Shown piece by piece: positions 33,992 through 42,906 of a DNA stretch of 64,000 nucleotides; the first letter of the stretch is position 1, and each line of letters begins with the position of its first letter. The notes below the pieces were generated by a model that had not been told where the DNA came from, did not search any database, and worked only from the letters and a program-made list of their open reading frames with translations. A program made the translations under genes and the position numbers. Origin of the DNA: Streptomyces tropicalis (GTDB taxonomy: Bacteria; Actinomycetota; Actinomycetes; Streptomycetales; Streptomycetaceae); assembly GCF_029269835.1 (NCBI RefSeq), contig NZ_JARJBB010000013.1, positions 62,001 through 126,000 of the forward strand, written 5' to 3'.

Positions 33992-35713
33992 TCAGTGCGC
34001 GCCCTCCCGCAGGGCGGTGAGGGTGACCGCTGTCAGCGGCCGGGGTGCGGAGTCCGGGTCGACGAGCAGGACGTCGCACGGCGCCGCGTGGGCGAGCGCG
34101 GTGGTGAGGCTGCCGTCGGCGAACTGGGTGAGCGGCCCCCGCGGCGACCGCCCGACGGCGACCGCGCGGGCGTGGACGTCGGCGGCGTGCCGGGCGAGGA
34201 CGCGTCCCGCGGCGGCGTGGTCGCCGACGCTGGTGAGGACCTGGCCCGTGGCGGGGATGCCGAGGGCGGTCAACCGGTCGAGGTGCGCGGTGACCGCGGC
34301 GCGGGCCTGGTCGGCGTCCTCGGTGTCGGCGGCCTGTTCCTCCACGACGACGGCCCGGCGGACGTGGACGACCTCGAGCGGGCTGCCGGTGTCCCGGGCC
34401 AGCCGGGCCGCCGCGTCCACGATGGCGGCGGCCCGTTCGTGGGCGCCGACCGCGACGATGACCGGCGGGACGCCGTGCCCCGCGGGGTCGCCGACGGGGG
34501 TGAGGGCCGGGATGACGGGCTCGCCGTCGCCGGGGTGCCGCTCGGCCTCGCGCAGCAGGCGGTGGCCGCAGGCGAGGACGGGGATCGCGAGCACGAAGGT
34601 GGCGGCGCCCAGGAAGAAGGGGACGCTCAGGTCGGTGGCGTCGGCGAGCTTTCCGGCGACGTACGGGGCGAGGCCGCCGCCGATGAAGCGCAGGAAGCCG
34701 TACGCGGACGAGGCGACCGGCCGCTCGACCGGCGAGACGAGCATGACGGCCTGCGTGGTGAGGGTGTTGTTGATGCCGATGAAGGCACCGCTGACGACGA
34801 CCGCCGTGATCACCACGGTGGGGGTGCCGACCCCCGCGGCTATCACGGCCATCACGATCCCGAGGCCGAGGAGGTTGGCGTAGAGCACGGGCGCGGTGCC
34901 GAAGCGGGCCTGCAGACGCGGGGCGAAGAAGACGCTGAAGGCGGCGACCAGCAGGCCCCAGCCGGTGAAGACCAGGCCGAGCTGATGGGCGTTCAGCTTC
35001 ATCGGGTACGGCGCGTAGCCGAGCATGGTGAAGAAGCCCCAGTTGTACAGCAGGGCCATGATGCCCATGGTGAGCAGGCCGCGGTGGCGCAGTGCCCGCA
35101 GCGGGGCGAGCGGCGAGGTGCGGCGGGCGGGCTTCGGCAGGGGCGGGACCAAGGCCAGGGTGGCCACGAGGGCGACGGCCATGAGCACGGCGACGCCGAA
35201 GAAGGGACCGCGCCAGCTGATCGCGCCGAGTTCCCCGCCGAGCAGCGGGCCGACGGCGATGCCGAGGCCGAGGGCGGTCTCGTACAGGATGATCGCGCCG
35301 CCGAACCCGCCGCTGGCGGAGGCGACGATCACGGCGAGGGAGGTGGCGATGAACAGGGCGTTGCCCAGCCCCCAGCCGGCGCGGAAGCCGACGATGCCGG
35401 CGATGGAACCGGAGGCACCGGCGAGGGCGGAGAAGATCACGATGATCGCCAGGCCGACGACGAGGGTGCGCTTGGCGCCGAAGCGGCTGGAGAACCAGCC
35501 GACGATCAGCATGGCCACGGCGGTGACGATCAGGTAGCTGCTGAAGAGCAGCGAGACCTGGCTCGGCGAGGCGTGCAGGCTCTCGGCGAGTGCCGGGAGG
35601 ATCGGGTCGACCAGGCCGATGCCCATGAAGGAGATGACGCAGGCGAAGGCGACGGCCCAGACGGCCTTGGGCTGCCTGAAGGGACTGGCAGCTCTTCCGT
35701 GCGGTGCGCTCAT
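33992..35713 (-). CDS. MFS transporter fused to a C-terminal universal stress protein domain
   Basis: 573 residues. Residues 1-390 are a 12-helix MFS transporter of the drug-efflux type (motif A-like GWFSSRFGAKR after helix 2; helix segments GIGLVDPILPAL and YNWGFFTMLGYAPY). Residues about 425-573 are a UspA-like alpha/beta domain (VIVAVGAHERA, VLTSVGDHAAAGRVLARHA, AVGRSPRGPLTQFADGSL); the nucleotide motif is degenerate relative to GxxGx9GS. The substrate is unknown. MFS-Usp fusions are uncommon. RBS GAAGAGAAG before ATG 35713. Downstream of the marR gene on the same strand, so it is the probable MarR target. Confidence 0.88.
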   Translation of the reverse strand: MSAPHGRAASPFRQPKAVWAVAFACVISFMGIGLVDPILPALAESLHASPSQVSLLFSSYLIVTAVAMLIVGWFSSRFGAKRTLVVGLAIIVIFSALAGASGSIAGIVGFRAGWGLGNALFIATSLAVIVASASGGFGGAIILYETALGLGIAVGPLLGGELGAISWRGPFFGVAVLMAVALVATLALVPPLPKPARRTSPLAPLRALRHRGLLTMGIMALLYNWGFFTMLGYAPYPMKLNAHQLGLVFTGWGLLVAAFSVFFAPRLQARFGTAPVLYANLLGLGIVMAVIAAGVGTPTVVITAVVVSGAFIGINNTLTTQAVMLVSPVERPVASSAYGFLRFIGGGLAPYVAGKLADATDLSVPFFLGAATFVLAIPVLACGHRLLREAERHPGDGEPVIPALTPVGDPAGHGVPPVIVAVGAHERAAAIVDAAARLARDTGSPLEVVHVRRAVVVEEQAADTEDADQARAAVTAHLDRLTALGIPATGQVLTSVGDHAAAGRVLARHAADVHARAVAVGRSPRGPLTQFADGSLTTALAHAAPCDVLLVDPDSAPRPLTAVTLTALREGAH

Positions 35714-35816
35714 GTGTGCTTCTCTTCCGGAACGTTGACGGGTGGGGACGACGAGCGGGAGACGCGGGACGGGCGGAACCCGGGCGGCGGCCGGAACCGG
35801 CGCGGGCGGGTGTCCG

Positions 35817-35898
35817 GTGCTGTGGCCGAGAAGGTTCACCGGCTCGCGACGCCCGGCACGGCACCTCGCTTCCCGGAAGACCTTTCCGGCCACAGCAC
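35817..35898. repeat. MITE-like repeat, copy 2 (82-bp reference form)
   Basis: Starts GTGCTGTGGCCG at 35817-35828 and ends CGGCCACAGCAC at 35887-35898: a perfect 12-bp terminal inverted repeat, extendable to about 20 bp with three mismatches. The right end shares base 35898 with the TAG stop of the marR-like gene. The 26-base core starting CCGGCTCGCG (35839-35864) is identical in all three copies. It lies between the marR-like gene and the MFS gene, where its hairpin would act as a terminator or attenuator. Confidence 0.8.
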
Positions 35899-36356
35899 TA
35901 GGTCCGGGGGCGGGCCTCGGCGGCCCGGCGGTCCTGGATCGCGCGGGCGAGGGCGGGCAGTGCGCGCCGGACCGCACGCTGTTCGGGCTCGGGCAGTTCG
36001 CCGACGATGACGTCGAGGGCGGCCGCGCGTTCGGCGCGGCGCTGCCGGAAGAGCTCCCGGCCGGCGTCCGTGGCCTCGACGAGGACGCCGCGGCCGTCCG
36101 TCCGGTCCGCGGCCCGGCGCACCAGTCCCGCCCGCTCCAGGCGGGTGACGAGCTGCGTCATGCCCGGCTGCGAGACCCCCTCGGCCCGGGCCAGCTCCGT
36201 CAGCCGCCGGGGGCCGTCCCGGCCGAGCCGGGCGAGGGCCGAGGAGGCCGCCGTGCTCAGGCCTCCCGCGGTGGCGCTGCGCCGCACGTAGCGGACCATC
36301 TGCTCGACGGCGATCATCAGCTCCTCCGGCGACACCTCGGGCGGCCCGGGGTCCAT
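35898..36356 (-). CDS. MarR-family transcriptional regulator
   Basis: 152 residues. Winged helix of MarR type: LTELARAEGVSQPGMTQLVTRLERAGLVRRAADRTDGR with the RxxDxRG wing. ATG 36356 follows a GCGGG purine run. The stop codon is formed at the end of the repeat element. The MFS-Usp gene lies 184 bases downstream on the same strand and is the natural target (export of the ligand). Promoter region is unusually AT-rich for the window. Confidence 0.9.
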   Translation of the reverse strand: MDPGPPEVSPEELMIAVEQMVRYVRRSATAGGLSTAASSALARLGRDGPRRLTELARAEGVSQPGMTQLVTRLERAGLVRRAADRTDGRGVLVEATDAGRELFRQRRAERAAALDVIVGELPEPEQRAVRRALPALARAIQDRRAAEARPRT

Positions 36357-36365
36357 AACCCGCTT

Positions 36366-36386
36366 ATGCACAACCGCATGATGCAC
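36366..36386. promoter_or_regulatory. Paired ATGCAC repeats upstream of the marR-like gene
   Basis: ATGCAC at 36366-36371 and again at 36381-36386, each preceded by CGC, in the AT-richer promoter stretch just before the marR-like start. A 15-base spacing places them on about the same face of DNA with 1.5 turns. Candidate regulator half-sites; not tested against any consensus. Confidence 0.3.
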
Positions 36387-36429
36387 TTGGATGTAACGCG
36401 AAAGCAAGTATCTGTTTTCCCCGCCGTCG

Positions 36430-37130
36430 GCCGAGCGGCCGGGACGGGCGACGGGCACCGGAAGCGCCCATCGCGTACGGCGCACCGCGTACGGCGCACC
36501 GCGCCCAGGGGCAGTGATCCGCACCGGGGACCGCCGGGGCCGGTAAGTCGGGCGGCTCAGGGCAGCGCGTTGCGGGGCATGCCCGCCTCAGCGGATACCG
36601 TCGCCGGCTCCCGGCGACGTCCCTGCGGCAGCCGGCCCCGGACGACGGCCGGGCGACGTCGCTGCACGGGGTCGCGGCGGCGACCGCGACCCCGTGCTGC
36701 CGCCGGGCCTGCGGGGGTGCCGGCGGTGCGGGCCGGACCGTGCCGCGCAGGGCGCCGTGGATCGGCTCGGCCGGGGATACGAAACGGGGCCGGGGGCGTG
36801 GAAACCGTCGGGCGCGGCCTGGCACGGCACCTTGCCCGTCGCGCACCGTGCGTGCCGATCTCCCACGGTGCGGGGAAGCACGGGCCGCGGGCACCGCGCT
36901 TGCGGCGGCCCGGGGTCCCGTCGGCGGCGCGCGATCCTGTCACCGGCCCGCCGCCGGGCCGGGGCAGCCCGCACGGCGCCCCTCGGCACCCGGCCTCGAC
37001 GGTCCTCCTGCGCACAGCCCGGCGGGACCCGCGCCACGACCCGTGGATGCCGGACACGCCGCGGCGGCGCGGGCGAGAATGCAGCCGTGCCCCGCGTCGG
37101 CGGGCGGCGGCCCGGAGGAGTGAGGCGTTG
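36430..37130. other. Gene-free stretch upstream of ltrA
   Basis: About 700 bases with several overlapping Arg/Pro-rich open frames on both strands and no convincing start, domain or codon pattern. A decayed gene is possible, but nothing could be assigned. Only the ltrA ribosome site (GAGG before 37131) is recognisable at its end. Confidence 0.4.
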
Positions 37131-38347
37131 ATGAGCGAGGACCACGGCACGGGTGGCGGAGGCGTCGGGCACGGCGCCCCCGTGACGGTGCTGACCCGCA
37201 TGCGGGCCCGCCGCCGTGACGAGGCGCACCGTACGGCGACGCCGCTGGAGCTCTTCTTCGACCTCTGCTTCGTGGTGGCGGTCGCGCAGGCCGGGGCCCG
37301 CCTGGTGCACGCCGTCGCCGCCGGGCAGGCGGGCCACGGCGTCGCGGGCTACCTGGCGGTGTTCTTCGCCATCTGGTGGGCCTGGGTCAACTTCACCTGG
37401 TTCGCCTCGGCCTACGACTGCGACGACGTGCCCTACCGGCTGGCGACCCTGGTGCAGATCTCCGGGGTGCTGGTGCTGGCCGCCGGTGTCCCCCGGGCCT
37501 TCGAGCACGCCGACTACACGGTCGCGGTGGCCGGTTACCTCATCATGCGGGTGGCGCTCACCCTCCAGTGGCTGCGCGCCGCGCGCGGCGAGACGGGCGC
37601 CGCCCGCCGGGCCGCCTGCGCTACGCCGCCGGGCTGGTGGTGGTGCAGCTCGGCTGGGTGGTGCTGCTCCTGCTGCCGGACGCCGTCCGGAACGAAGGCT
37701 TCCTCGTCCTGGTCGTGGCCGAGCTGGCGGTACCCGCCTTCGCCGAGCGGGCGCACGAGACGCCCTGGCATCCGCACCACATCGGGGAACGCTACGGACT
37801 GTTCACGATCATCGTGCTCGGGGAGAGCGTCTCCGCCGCCACCCTGGCCGTCCAGGCCGCGCTGAACGAGTCGACGGCGCTCGCCGAACTGCTGCCGATC
37901 GCGGCCGGCGGGCTCGTGATCGTCTTCTCCGCCTTCTGGATCTACTTCTCGACCCCCATCCACGAGCACCTGCTGTCGAACCGGCAGTCGTTCCTCTGGG
38001 GGTACGGCCACTTCCCGATCTTCGCGTCGGCCGCGGCGATCGGCGCGGGCATCGAGGTGGCCGTGGAGCAGGTGACCCGTCACGCCCGCATCTCCGCCGT
38101 GGCGGCGTCGGCCGCGGTGACCGTGCCGACGGCGCTGTACCTGGTGACGGTGTGGCTGGTGCACACCCGCCACTTCAAGCGCGGACCGGCCCAGCACCTG
38201 GTGCTCCCCGCGAGCGCCGCGGCGGTGCTCGCGACGACGTTCGCCGGACACTGGGCCGTGCCGCTGGCCGGGCTGGTCACGGCGGGGGCGGTGGCGACGG
38301 GCGTCGCGCTCGCCGTCCGGCCCGCGGCGGCGCCCGGCACCCCCTAG
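37131..38347 (+). pseudogene. Low temperature requirement A (LtrA) family membrane protein, frameshifted
   Basis: Two frames together encode about 405 residues of LtrA, a polytopic membrane protein (LELFFDLCFVVAVAQ motif near the start; WIYFSTPIHEHL in the second part). The first frame reads correctly to about 37615 and then turns into Cys/Trp/Pro nonsense; the correct sequence (LRYAAGLVVVQLGW) resumes in the -1 frame. The break is one C short in GCCGCC(C)TG at about 37611-37618, which would restore the frame if added. Either a real loss-of-function mutation or a sequencing error in a GC run. RBS GAGG precedes ATG 37131. Confidence 0.8.
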
Positions 38348-38381
38348 CCGTCCGGCCCGCGGCGGCGTCCGGCACCCTCTG
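38312..38381 (+). repeat. 35-bp tandem duplication over the ltrA stop
   Basis: Bases 38312-38346 and 38347-38381 are near-identical (CCGTCCGGCCCGCGGCGG core, with small changes at the end). The TAG stop of ltrA is formed at the junction. Likely a local slippage duplication. Confidence 0.75.
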
Positions 38382-38926
38382 GAAGGGCGTACGCCTGGAG
38401 TCCGTTGGGATGAGAAGGGCGTACACCTGGAGTCTGCCGGGACGCCGGAACGGCGTACGCCAGGGGCCGGCACCCTGTGCGCCCGGAGACCGGAGCGGCG
38501 CCGGAACGGCGTACGCCCGGGAGCGGGCGGGCACGACCGCCCGAGGTGCCGGACCCCGGCGGCGGCCGTAGGCTGGCGGTGGCTCACGCAGCCGCGACTG
38601 CCCTGGCACACGGACCGGAGCGGGCCTGGAGCCCGCCTCCTTCACCTTCCGGTCGGCCGGACGCTCCGCGCTCTCCCTGACGAGCCCGGCGCCCGTACCA
38701 GGGCAGTTCGCCATGCCGCCGGCCCCCGCCCGCCCCCGGCCCACGCCCCGGGCCCGCGAGGAGGCCGCCGACCGCCCCCGCCGGGCCGGATCGTCCCGCT
38801 CCACCGTGTTCGTTCGAGGGCACCGCGGCGCGGACCCCCACCTCCGGGCACCGCGGCGGGTACCGCCGAGGAGTTCGAATCCACCGGGGTAGCATATGAG
38901 CGCTGCCTAGCTCGAAAGAGATTCCT
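38348..38926. other. Intergenic region with repeated GGCGTACGCC palindromes, GAPDH leader
   Basis: Four copies of the 10-bp palindrome GGCGTACGCC (38386, 38452, 38508; one variant, GGCGTACACC, at 38418) occur in 132 bases, embedded in longer repeats such as CTGGAGTC and GGCGCCGGAACG. No gene is supported. The GAPDH ribosome site (AAAGAG six bases before its GTG) ends the region. Confidence 0.55.
38386..38517. repeat. Cluster of GGCGTACGCC palindromes
   Basis: Palindromes at 38386-38395, 38418-38427 (one base different), 38452-38461 and 38508-38517. Spacing is irregular (32, 34 and 56). The repeated GGCGTACGCC is itself a perfect dyad, a format compatible with a multi-site regulator binding region before the GAPDH gene. 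Confidence 0.6.
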
Positions 38927-40384
38927 GTGACTGTCAACGACGACTCGTTCACCAACTGGAAGAACCGCGAAGAGATCGCGGAGTCCATGATCCCGATCAT
39001 CGGAAAGCTGCACCGCGAGCGGGACGTCACGGTCCTCCTCCACAGCCGTTCCTTGGTGAACAAGTCGGTGGTGAGCCTCCTCAAGACCCACCGGTTCGCG
39101 CGGCAGATCGCCGGCGAGGAGCTCTCGGTCACCGAGACGCTGCCCTTCCTCCAGGCCCTCACCACACTGGACCTCGGCCCGTCGCAGATCGACCTGGGCA
39201 TGCTGGCCGCCACGTACAAGGCGGACGACCACGGGCTGTCCGTCGAGGAGTTCACGGCCCGGGCCGTGGCCGGGGCGACCGGTGAGAACAAGATCGAGCG
39301 CGGCGAGGGCCGCGACGTCGTCCTCTACGGCTTCGGCCGCATCGGGCGCCTGGTGGCCCGCCTGCTGATCGAGAAGGCGGGCTCCGGTACGGGCCTCCGC
39401 CTGCGCGCCATCGTCGTGCGCGGCGGCGGCGACCAGGACATCGTCAAGCGGGCCTCGCTGCTGCGCCGCGACTCCATACACGGCCAGTTCCAGGGCACGA
39501 TCACGGTCGACGAGGCGAACAGCACGATCGTGGCCAACGGCAACGCGATCAAGGTGATCTACGCCGACGCCCCCTCCGAGATCAACTACACGGCGTACGG
39601 CATCAGGAACGCCATCCTCATCGACAACACCGGCAAGTGGCGCGACCGCGCCGGCCTCTCCGAGCACCTGCGTCCCGGCATCGACAAGGTCGTCCTGACC
39701 GCGCCCGGCAAGGGCGACGTCCCGAACATCGTGCACGGCGTCAACCACGACACGATCAAGCCGGACGAGCGCATCCTGTCCTGCGCGTCCTGCACCACCA
39801 ACGCGATCGTCCCGCCGCTGAAGGCGATGGACGACGAGTTCGGCGTGCTGCGCGGTCACGTGGAGACGGTGCACTCCTTCACCAACGACCAGAACCTGCT
39901 GGACAACTACCACAAGGCCGACCGCCGCGGCCGCTCCGCGCCGCTCAACATGGTCATCACGGAGACCGGTGCGGCGTCCGCCGTCGCCAAGGCGCTGCCG
40001 GACCTGAAGGCGCCGATCACCGGCAGTTCGATCCGGGTCCCGGTGCCGGACGTGTCCATCGCGATCCTCAACCTGCGGCTCGCCCGCGAGGCCACCCGCG
40101 CGGAGGTCCTGGACTACCTGCGCAACGTGTCGCTGACCTCTCCGCTGAAGCGGCAGATCGACTTCACGACGGCACCCGACGCGGTCTCCAGCGACTTCAT
40201 CGGCTCACGCCACGCGTCGATCGTCGACGCCGGCGCGACCAAGGTCGAGGGCGACAACGCGATCCTCTACCTGTGGTACGACAACGAGTTCGGCTACTCC
40301 TGCCAGGTCATCCGCGTCGTCCAGCACGTCTCGGGCGTCGAGTACCCGACGTACCCGGCCCCGGCCCCGGCCTCGGCCCTCTGA
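38927..40384 (+). CDS. gap: Glyceraldehyde-3-phosphate dehydrogenase with 125-residue N-terminal extension
   Basis: 485 residues; usual GAPDH is about 335. Rossmann NAD site LYGFGRIGR at 133-141, active-site SCASCTTN at 285-292 with catalytic Cys289, and LWYDNEFGYS near the C-terminus. Residues 1-128 are an extra domain (WKNREEIAESMIPIIGKL to EEFTARAVAG) typical of the long Gap forms in Actinobacteria; its role is not known. GTG 38927 has AAAGAG six bases upstream. Catalyses G3P + NAD+ + Pi to 1,3-bisphosphoglycerate. Followed by a strong terminator. Confidence 0.93.
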   Translation: MTVNDDSFTNWKNREEIAESMIPIIGKLHRERDVTVLLHSRSLVNKSVVSLLKTHRFARQIAGEELSVTETLPFLQALTTLDLGPSQIDLGMLAATYKADDHGLSVEEFTARAVAGATGENKIERGEGRDVVLYGFGRIGRLVARLLIEKAGSGTGLRLRAIVVRGGGDQDIVKRASLLRRDSIHGQFQGTITVDEANSTIVANGNAIKVIYADAPSEINYTAYGIRNAILIDNTGKWRDRAGLSEHLRPGIDKVVLTAPGKGDVPNIVHGVNHDTIKPDERILSCASCTTNAIVPPLKAMDDEFGVLRGHVETVHSFTNDQNLLDNYHKADRRGRSAPLNMVITETGAASAVAKALPDLKAPITGSSIRVPVPDVSIAILNLRLAREATRAEVLDYLRNVSLTSPLKRQIDFTTAPDAVSSDFIGSRHASIVDAGATKVEGDNAILYLWYDNEFGYSCQVIRVVQHVSGVEYPTYPAPAPASAL

Positions 40385-40413
40385 CACGAGGGACCCGCAG
40401 GACGGGCCGAGCA

Positions 40414-40455
40414 CGGCGAGGGCCGCCACCCGAGTCCGGGTGGCGGCCCTCGCCG
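40414..40455 (+). terminator. Strong GC hairpin after gap
   Basis: A perfect 19-bp inverted repeat CGGCGAGGGCCGCCACCCG / its complement, loop of four bases (AGTC), beginning 30 bases past the GAPDH stop. Very stable; no U tract, as usual in Streptomyces terminators. Confidence 0.8.
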
Positions 40456-40627
40456 CTCCGCGCACACCACGGGGTGCCCGGCGGGGCGGCCTCCCCTCGC
40501 CGCGTGGGCCAGGGGTGCGCCCCGGTGTTCCGCCCGATCCCACTGGCGAAGAGGACACCTCCGGGTGTGCCGGGGCCGTGTGTCGGTAGCGTCCCGGCGC
40601 GGCACGGCATCCGTACCGGGACGGCGG

Positions 40628-40822
40628 TCAGCGTGGTGCGGTGGTCATCAGCTTCGCGAACGCGGCCATGCAGAGCGGGCAGTGACCTGTCCGCTCCGCG
40701 TGGGACGCGTCGTGCCGCTCGGCGAAGCGCTGCCCGCACAAGGTGGCGGGTGCCTGCTTCGCCATCACGTGCCACACCAGCGCCGCGCCCGTTTTCTCCG
40801 GGCCTACGCACATCTCGTACAT
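40628..40822 (-). CDS. Small Cys-rich protein, unknown function
   Basis: 64 residues starting MYEMCVGPEK, with Cys at positions 5, 29, 48 and 51 (GHCPLCM), a possible small zinc or redox site, and WHVMAKQAPATLCGQRF. The start has a perfect GGGAGG six bases upstream, which makes this short frame credible. No homology can be asserted. Located between gap and a STAS gene. Confidence 0.65.
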   Translation of the reverse strand: MYEMCVGPEKTGAALVWHVMAKQAPATLCGQRFAERHDASHAERTGHCPLCMAAFAKLMTTAPR

Positions 40823-41055
40823 GATCGGCCTCCCAGACGGTGGACGCCTTTCTCACTCCAGGAGAACGTGCGCAAGCGTCAAGGGTGAAACGGGCGCAGC
40901 CCATTCGGGTGACGGCCCCCGCGGCGCCGCGGGACGACCAGCGGCTTTCCGGCGTCCGGGGGAGACCGCCCGGGACGGGAGCCCGAAGGCATCCGGTACC
41001 GGTCTGTGATCACCCTGCCCGTTGCACCGGCCCCCGGCAATGCCACGATGACCGC

Positions 41056-41430
41056 ATGCAGTGGCACTCCCGGACGACAGTGCAGGTCACCCACCACGCC
41101 CACGTCTTCGAGATCGTGGTGCGCGGCGAGGTCGACTACGACGAGTGCGACCTGCTGCACGCAGCCTGGGCGGAGGCCGACGAGCAGGCCCTGCCCGCCA
41201 CCGTGGTGGATCTGTCCGGGGTAGCCTTCGGCGACAGCGGCCTGCTGAACGCCCTCCTCGCGGCGCGGCGGCGGCACGCCGCCGAGGGCAGGGCGCTGAT
41301 ACTCCTGGGCCCGCTGCAGGAGGCCGTGCGACGACTGCTCGCGGTGAGCGGCACCCTGGACCACTTCACCGTCACCGACTCCCGCGCCGCGGCCCTGGGC
41401 CCCGCCCCGGGGTCCGCGTCAGGACCGTAG
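41056..41430 (+). CDS. STAS-domain anti-anti-sigma factor-like protein
   Basis: 124 residues. STAS fold: VFEIVVRGEVDYDECDLL, then VVDLSGVAFGDSGLLNALL, with the Ser of FGDSG as the phospho-acceptor position, then ALILLGPLQEAVRRLLAV. Probable partner of a RsbW-like kinase elsewhere in the region. The start has only a weak ribosome site. Stand-alone and not next to a kinase gene. Confidence 0.85.
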   Translation: MQWHSRTTVQVTHHAHVFEIVVRGEVDYDECDLLHAAWAEADEQALPATVVDLSGVAFGDSGLLNALLAARRRHAAEGRALILLGPLQEAVRRLLAVSGTLDHFTVTDSRAAALGPAPGSASGP

Positions 41431-41572
41431 GCTGCGGGGCCGGCCACCCGGAGCGACCGGCGCGGGCGGTCGTCGTACGGGACCTGGAACGGGACCTGGA
41501 GTGGACCGGCGCGGTCCGGGGCGGGGCGGGCCGTAGGTCACCACGGCCGGGACGACGAGCGGAGCAGCCGAC

Positions 41573-42784
41573 ATGCAGGACCGCCGGGGCGACCGGGACC
41601 AGCCGGCGCTGTTCGGGATCGGCGACCTGGAGCCAGCGGGCGCTCCCGGCGCCTCCCCGGCGCCCTCGGCGCCGTCCGGCCCGGCGAGCGGCCCCGCCGG
41701 GCCGATGTTCCGCGACTCCCCCGCCGCCCGGCGCATGCTCGCGGTCCGGGAGATCCACGCCGAGCCCGCGGCCGCCGCCTCGCCGCGCGGCCGGGAGATC
41801 GTCGCCCGCTTCCCCGGGGCGCGGGTGGTGCCCGTGGACAGCCACTGGCGGATCCCCGGGCTGCACGGCAGCGAGGGCAACGCGGAGCGCTGGGTCCGGG
41901 TCAAGACGGAGACCCTGGTGCTCGGCGAGCGCAAGACCTTCACCACCCGGCCCAACGGCCGCTCCGCCGACTGGATCGCCCCCGGCCCGTCCAACGGCTG
42001 CGCCATGGCCTGCGCGTACTGCTACGTGCCGCGGCGCAAGGGCTACGCCAACCCGATCACCGTCTTCACCAACATCGACGCGCTCCTCGCCCACCTGGGA
42101 CGGCACATCGCCCGCCTGGGCCCCAAGCCGGAGCCCAACCAGTGCGATCCCGAGGCGTGGGTGTACGACATCGGGGAGAACGGCGACTGCTCCGTCGACG
42201 CGCTCGTCGGCGACAACACGGCCGACCTGGTGCGGGCCTTCACCCACTGGCCCACGGCGAAGGCGTCGTTCGCGACCAAGTTCGTCAACCCCGACCTGCT
42301 GGCGCTGGATCCGCGTGGCAGGACCCGTGTCCGCTTCTCGGTGATGCCCGCCGAGGACGCTCGTCTGCTCGACGTCCGCACCACCCCGGTCGCCGAGCGG
42401 ATCGCCGCCGCGGCCGACTTCCTGGACGCCGGCTACGAGGTGCACTTCAACCTGTCGCCCGTGGTGCTCCGGCCCGGCTGGCGACAGGCGTGGGCGGACC
42501 TGCTGCGCCACATGGACGACGTCCTCCCGCGACGGGTCAAGGACCAGGCCGCCGCCGAGGTGATCCTGCTGACCCACAACCGCGAGCTGCACGACGTCAA
42601 TCTGCGCTGGCATCCGCGTGCCGAGGAGGTCCTGTGGCGACCCGAGGAGCAGCAGCCCAAGCGTTCGGAGAACGGCGCGGTCAACGTGCGGTACCGCACG
42701 GGTGTGAAGGGCGAGGCCGTCAGGGGGGTGCGCGATCTGGTGGCCGCACACGCGCCGTGGCTGCGCATCCGGTACGCCTTCTGA
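41573..42784 (+). CDS. Radical SAM protein of the spore photoproduct lyase (SplB) family
   Basis: 403 residues. Radical SAM cluster site CAMACAYCYV (CxxxCxxC) at about 140-149 and the SplB-type blocks TKFVNPDLLALDPRGRTRVRFS and RIAAAADFLDAGYEVHFNLSPVVL. A Cys in GENGDCSVDALVG occupies the position of the H-atom donor Cys141 of Bacillus SPL. N-terminal 75 residues are a Pro/Ala-rich addition. The family cleaves 5-thyminyl-5,6-dihydrothymine in spore DNA using S-adenosylmethionine and a [4Fe-4S] cluster. ATG with CGGAG upstream. Ends convergent with dps over a large terminator. Confidence 0.85.
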   Translation: MQDRRGDRDQPALFGIGDLEPAGAPGASPAPSAPSGPASGPAGPMFRDSPAARRMLAVREIHAEPAAAASPRGREIVARFPGARVVPVDSHWRIPGLHGSEGNAERWVRVKTETLVLGERKTFTTRPNGRSADWIAPGPSNGCAMACAYCYVPRRKGYANPITVFTNIDALLAHLGRHIARLGPKPEPNQCDPEAWVYDIGENGDCSVDALVGDNTADLVRAFTHWPTAKASFATKFVNPDLLALDPRGRTRVRFSVMPAEDARLLDVRTTPVAERIAAAADFLDAGYEVHFNLSPVVLRPGWRQAWADLLRHMDDVLPRRVKDQAAAEVILLTHNRELHDVNLRWHPRAEEVLWRPEEQQPKRSENGAVNVRYRTGVKGEAVRGVRDLVAAHAPWLRIRYAF

Positions 42785-42906
42785 GCCGCGGTTCCCGTGC
42801 ACGGGGCTCCACGCGCCTGGCCGGCTGCGCCCGGGATCGGTGAGCGCGGCCTCGGTCGGCCGTGAGCCCGGAGGCGGCGGACCCGGCCCCTGCGGGCCCG
42901 GACGCA

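Noticed and set aside
36740..37123. 127-residue plus-strand frame before ltrA
   Set aside because: Arg/Ala/Pro-rich, no start signal, overlaps other equal frames.
38871..38884. GTTCGAATCC, a tRNA T-loop-like string before gap
   Set aside because: T-stem bases do not pair and there is no acceptor or anticodon arm around it.
40308..40904. 198-residue minus-strand frame over the gap terminator and small Cys gene
   Set aside because: Crosses the strong terminator hairpin and is in a different frame from the credible 64-residue gene.
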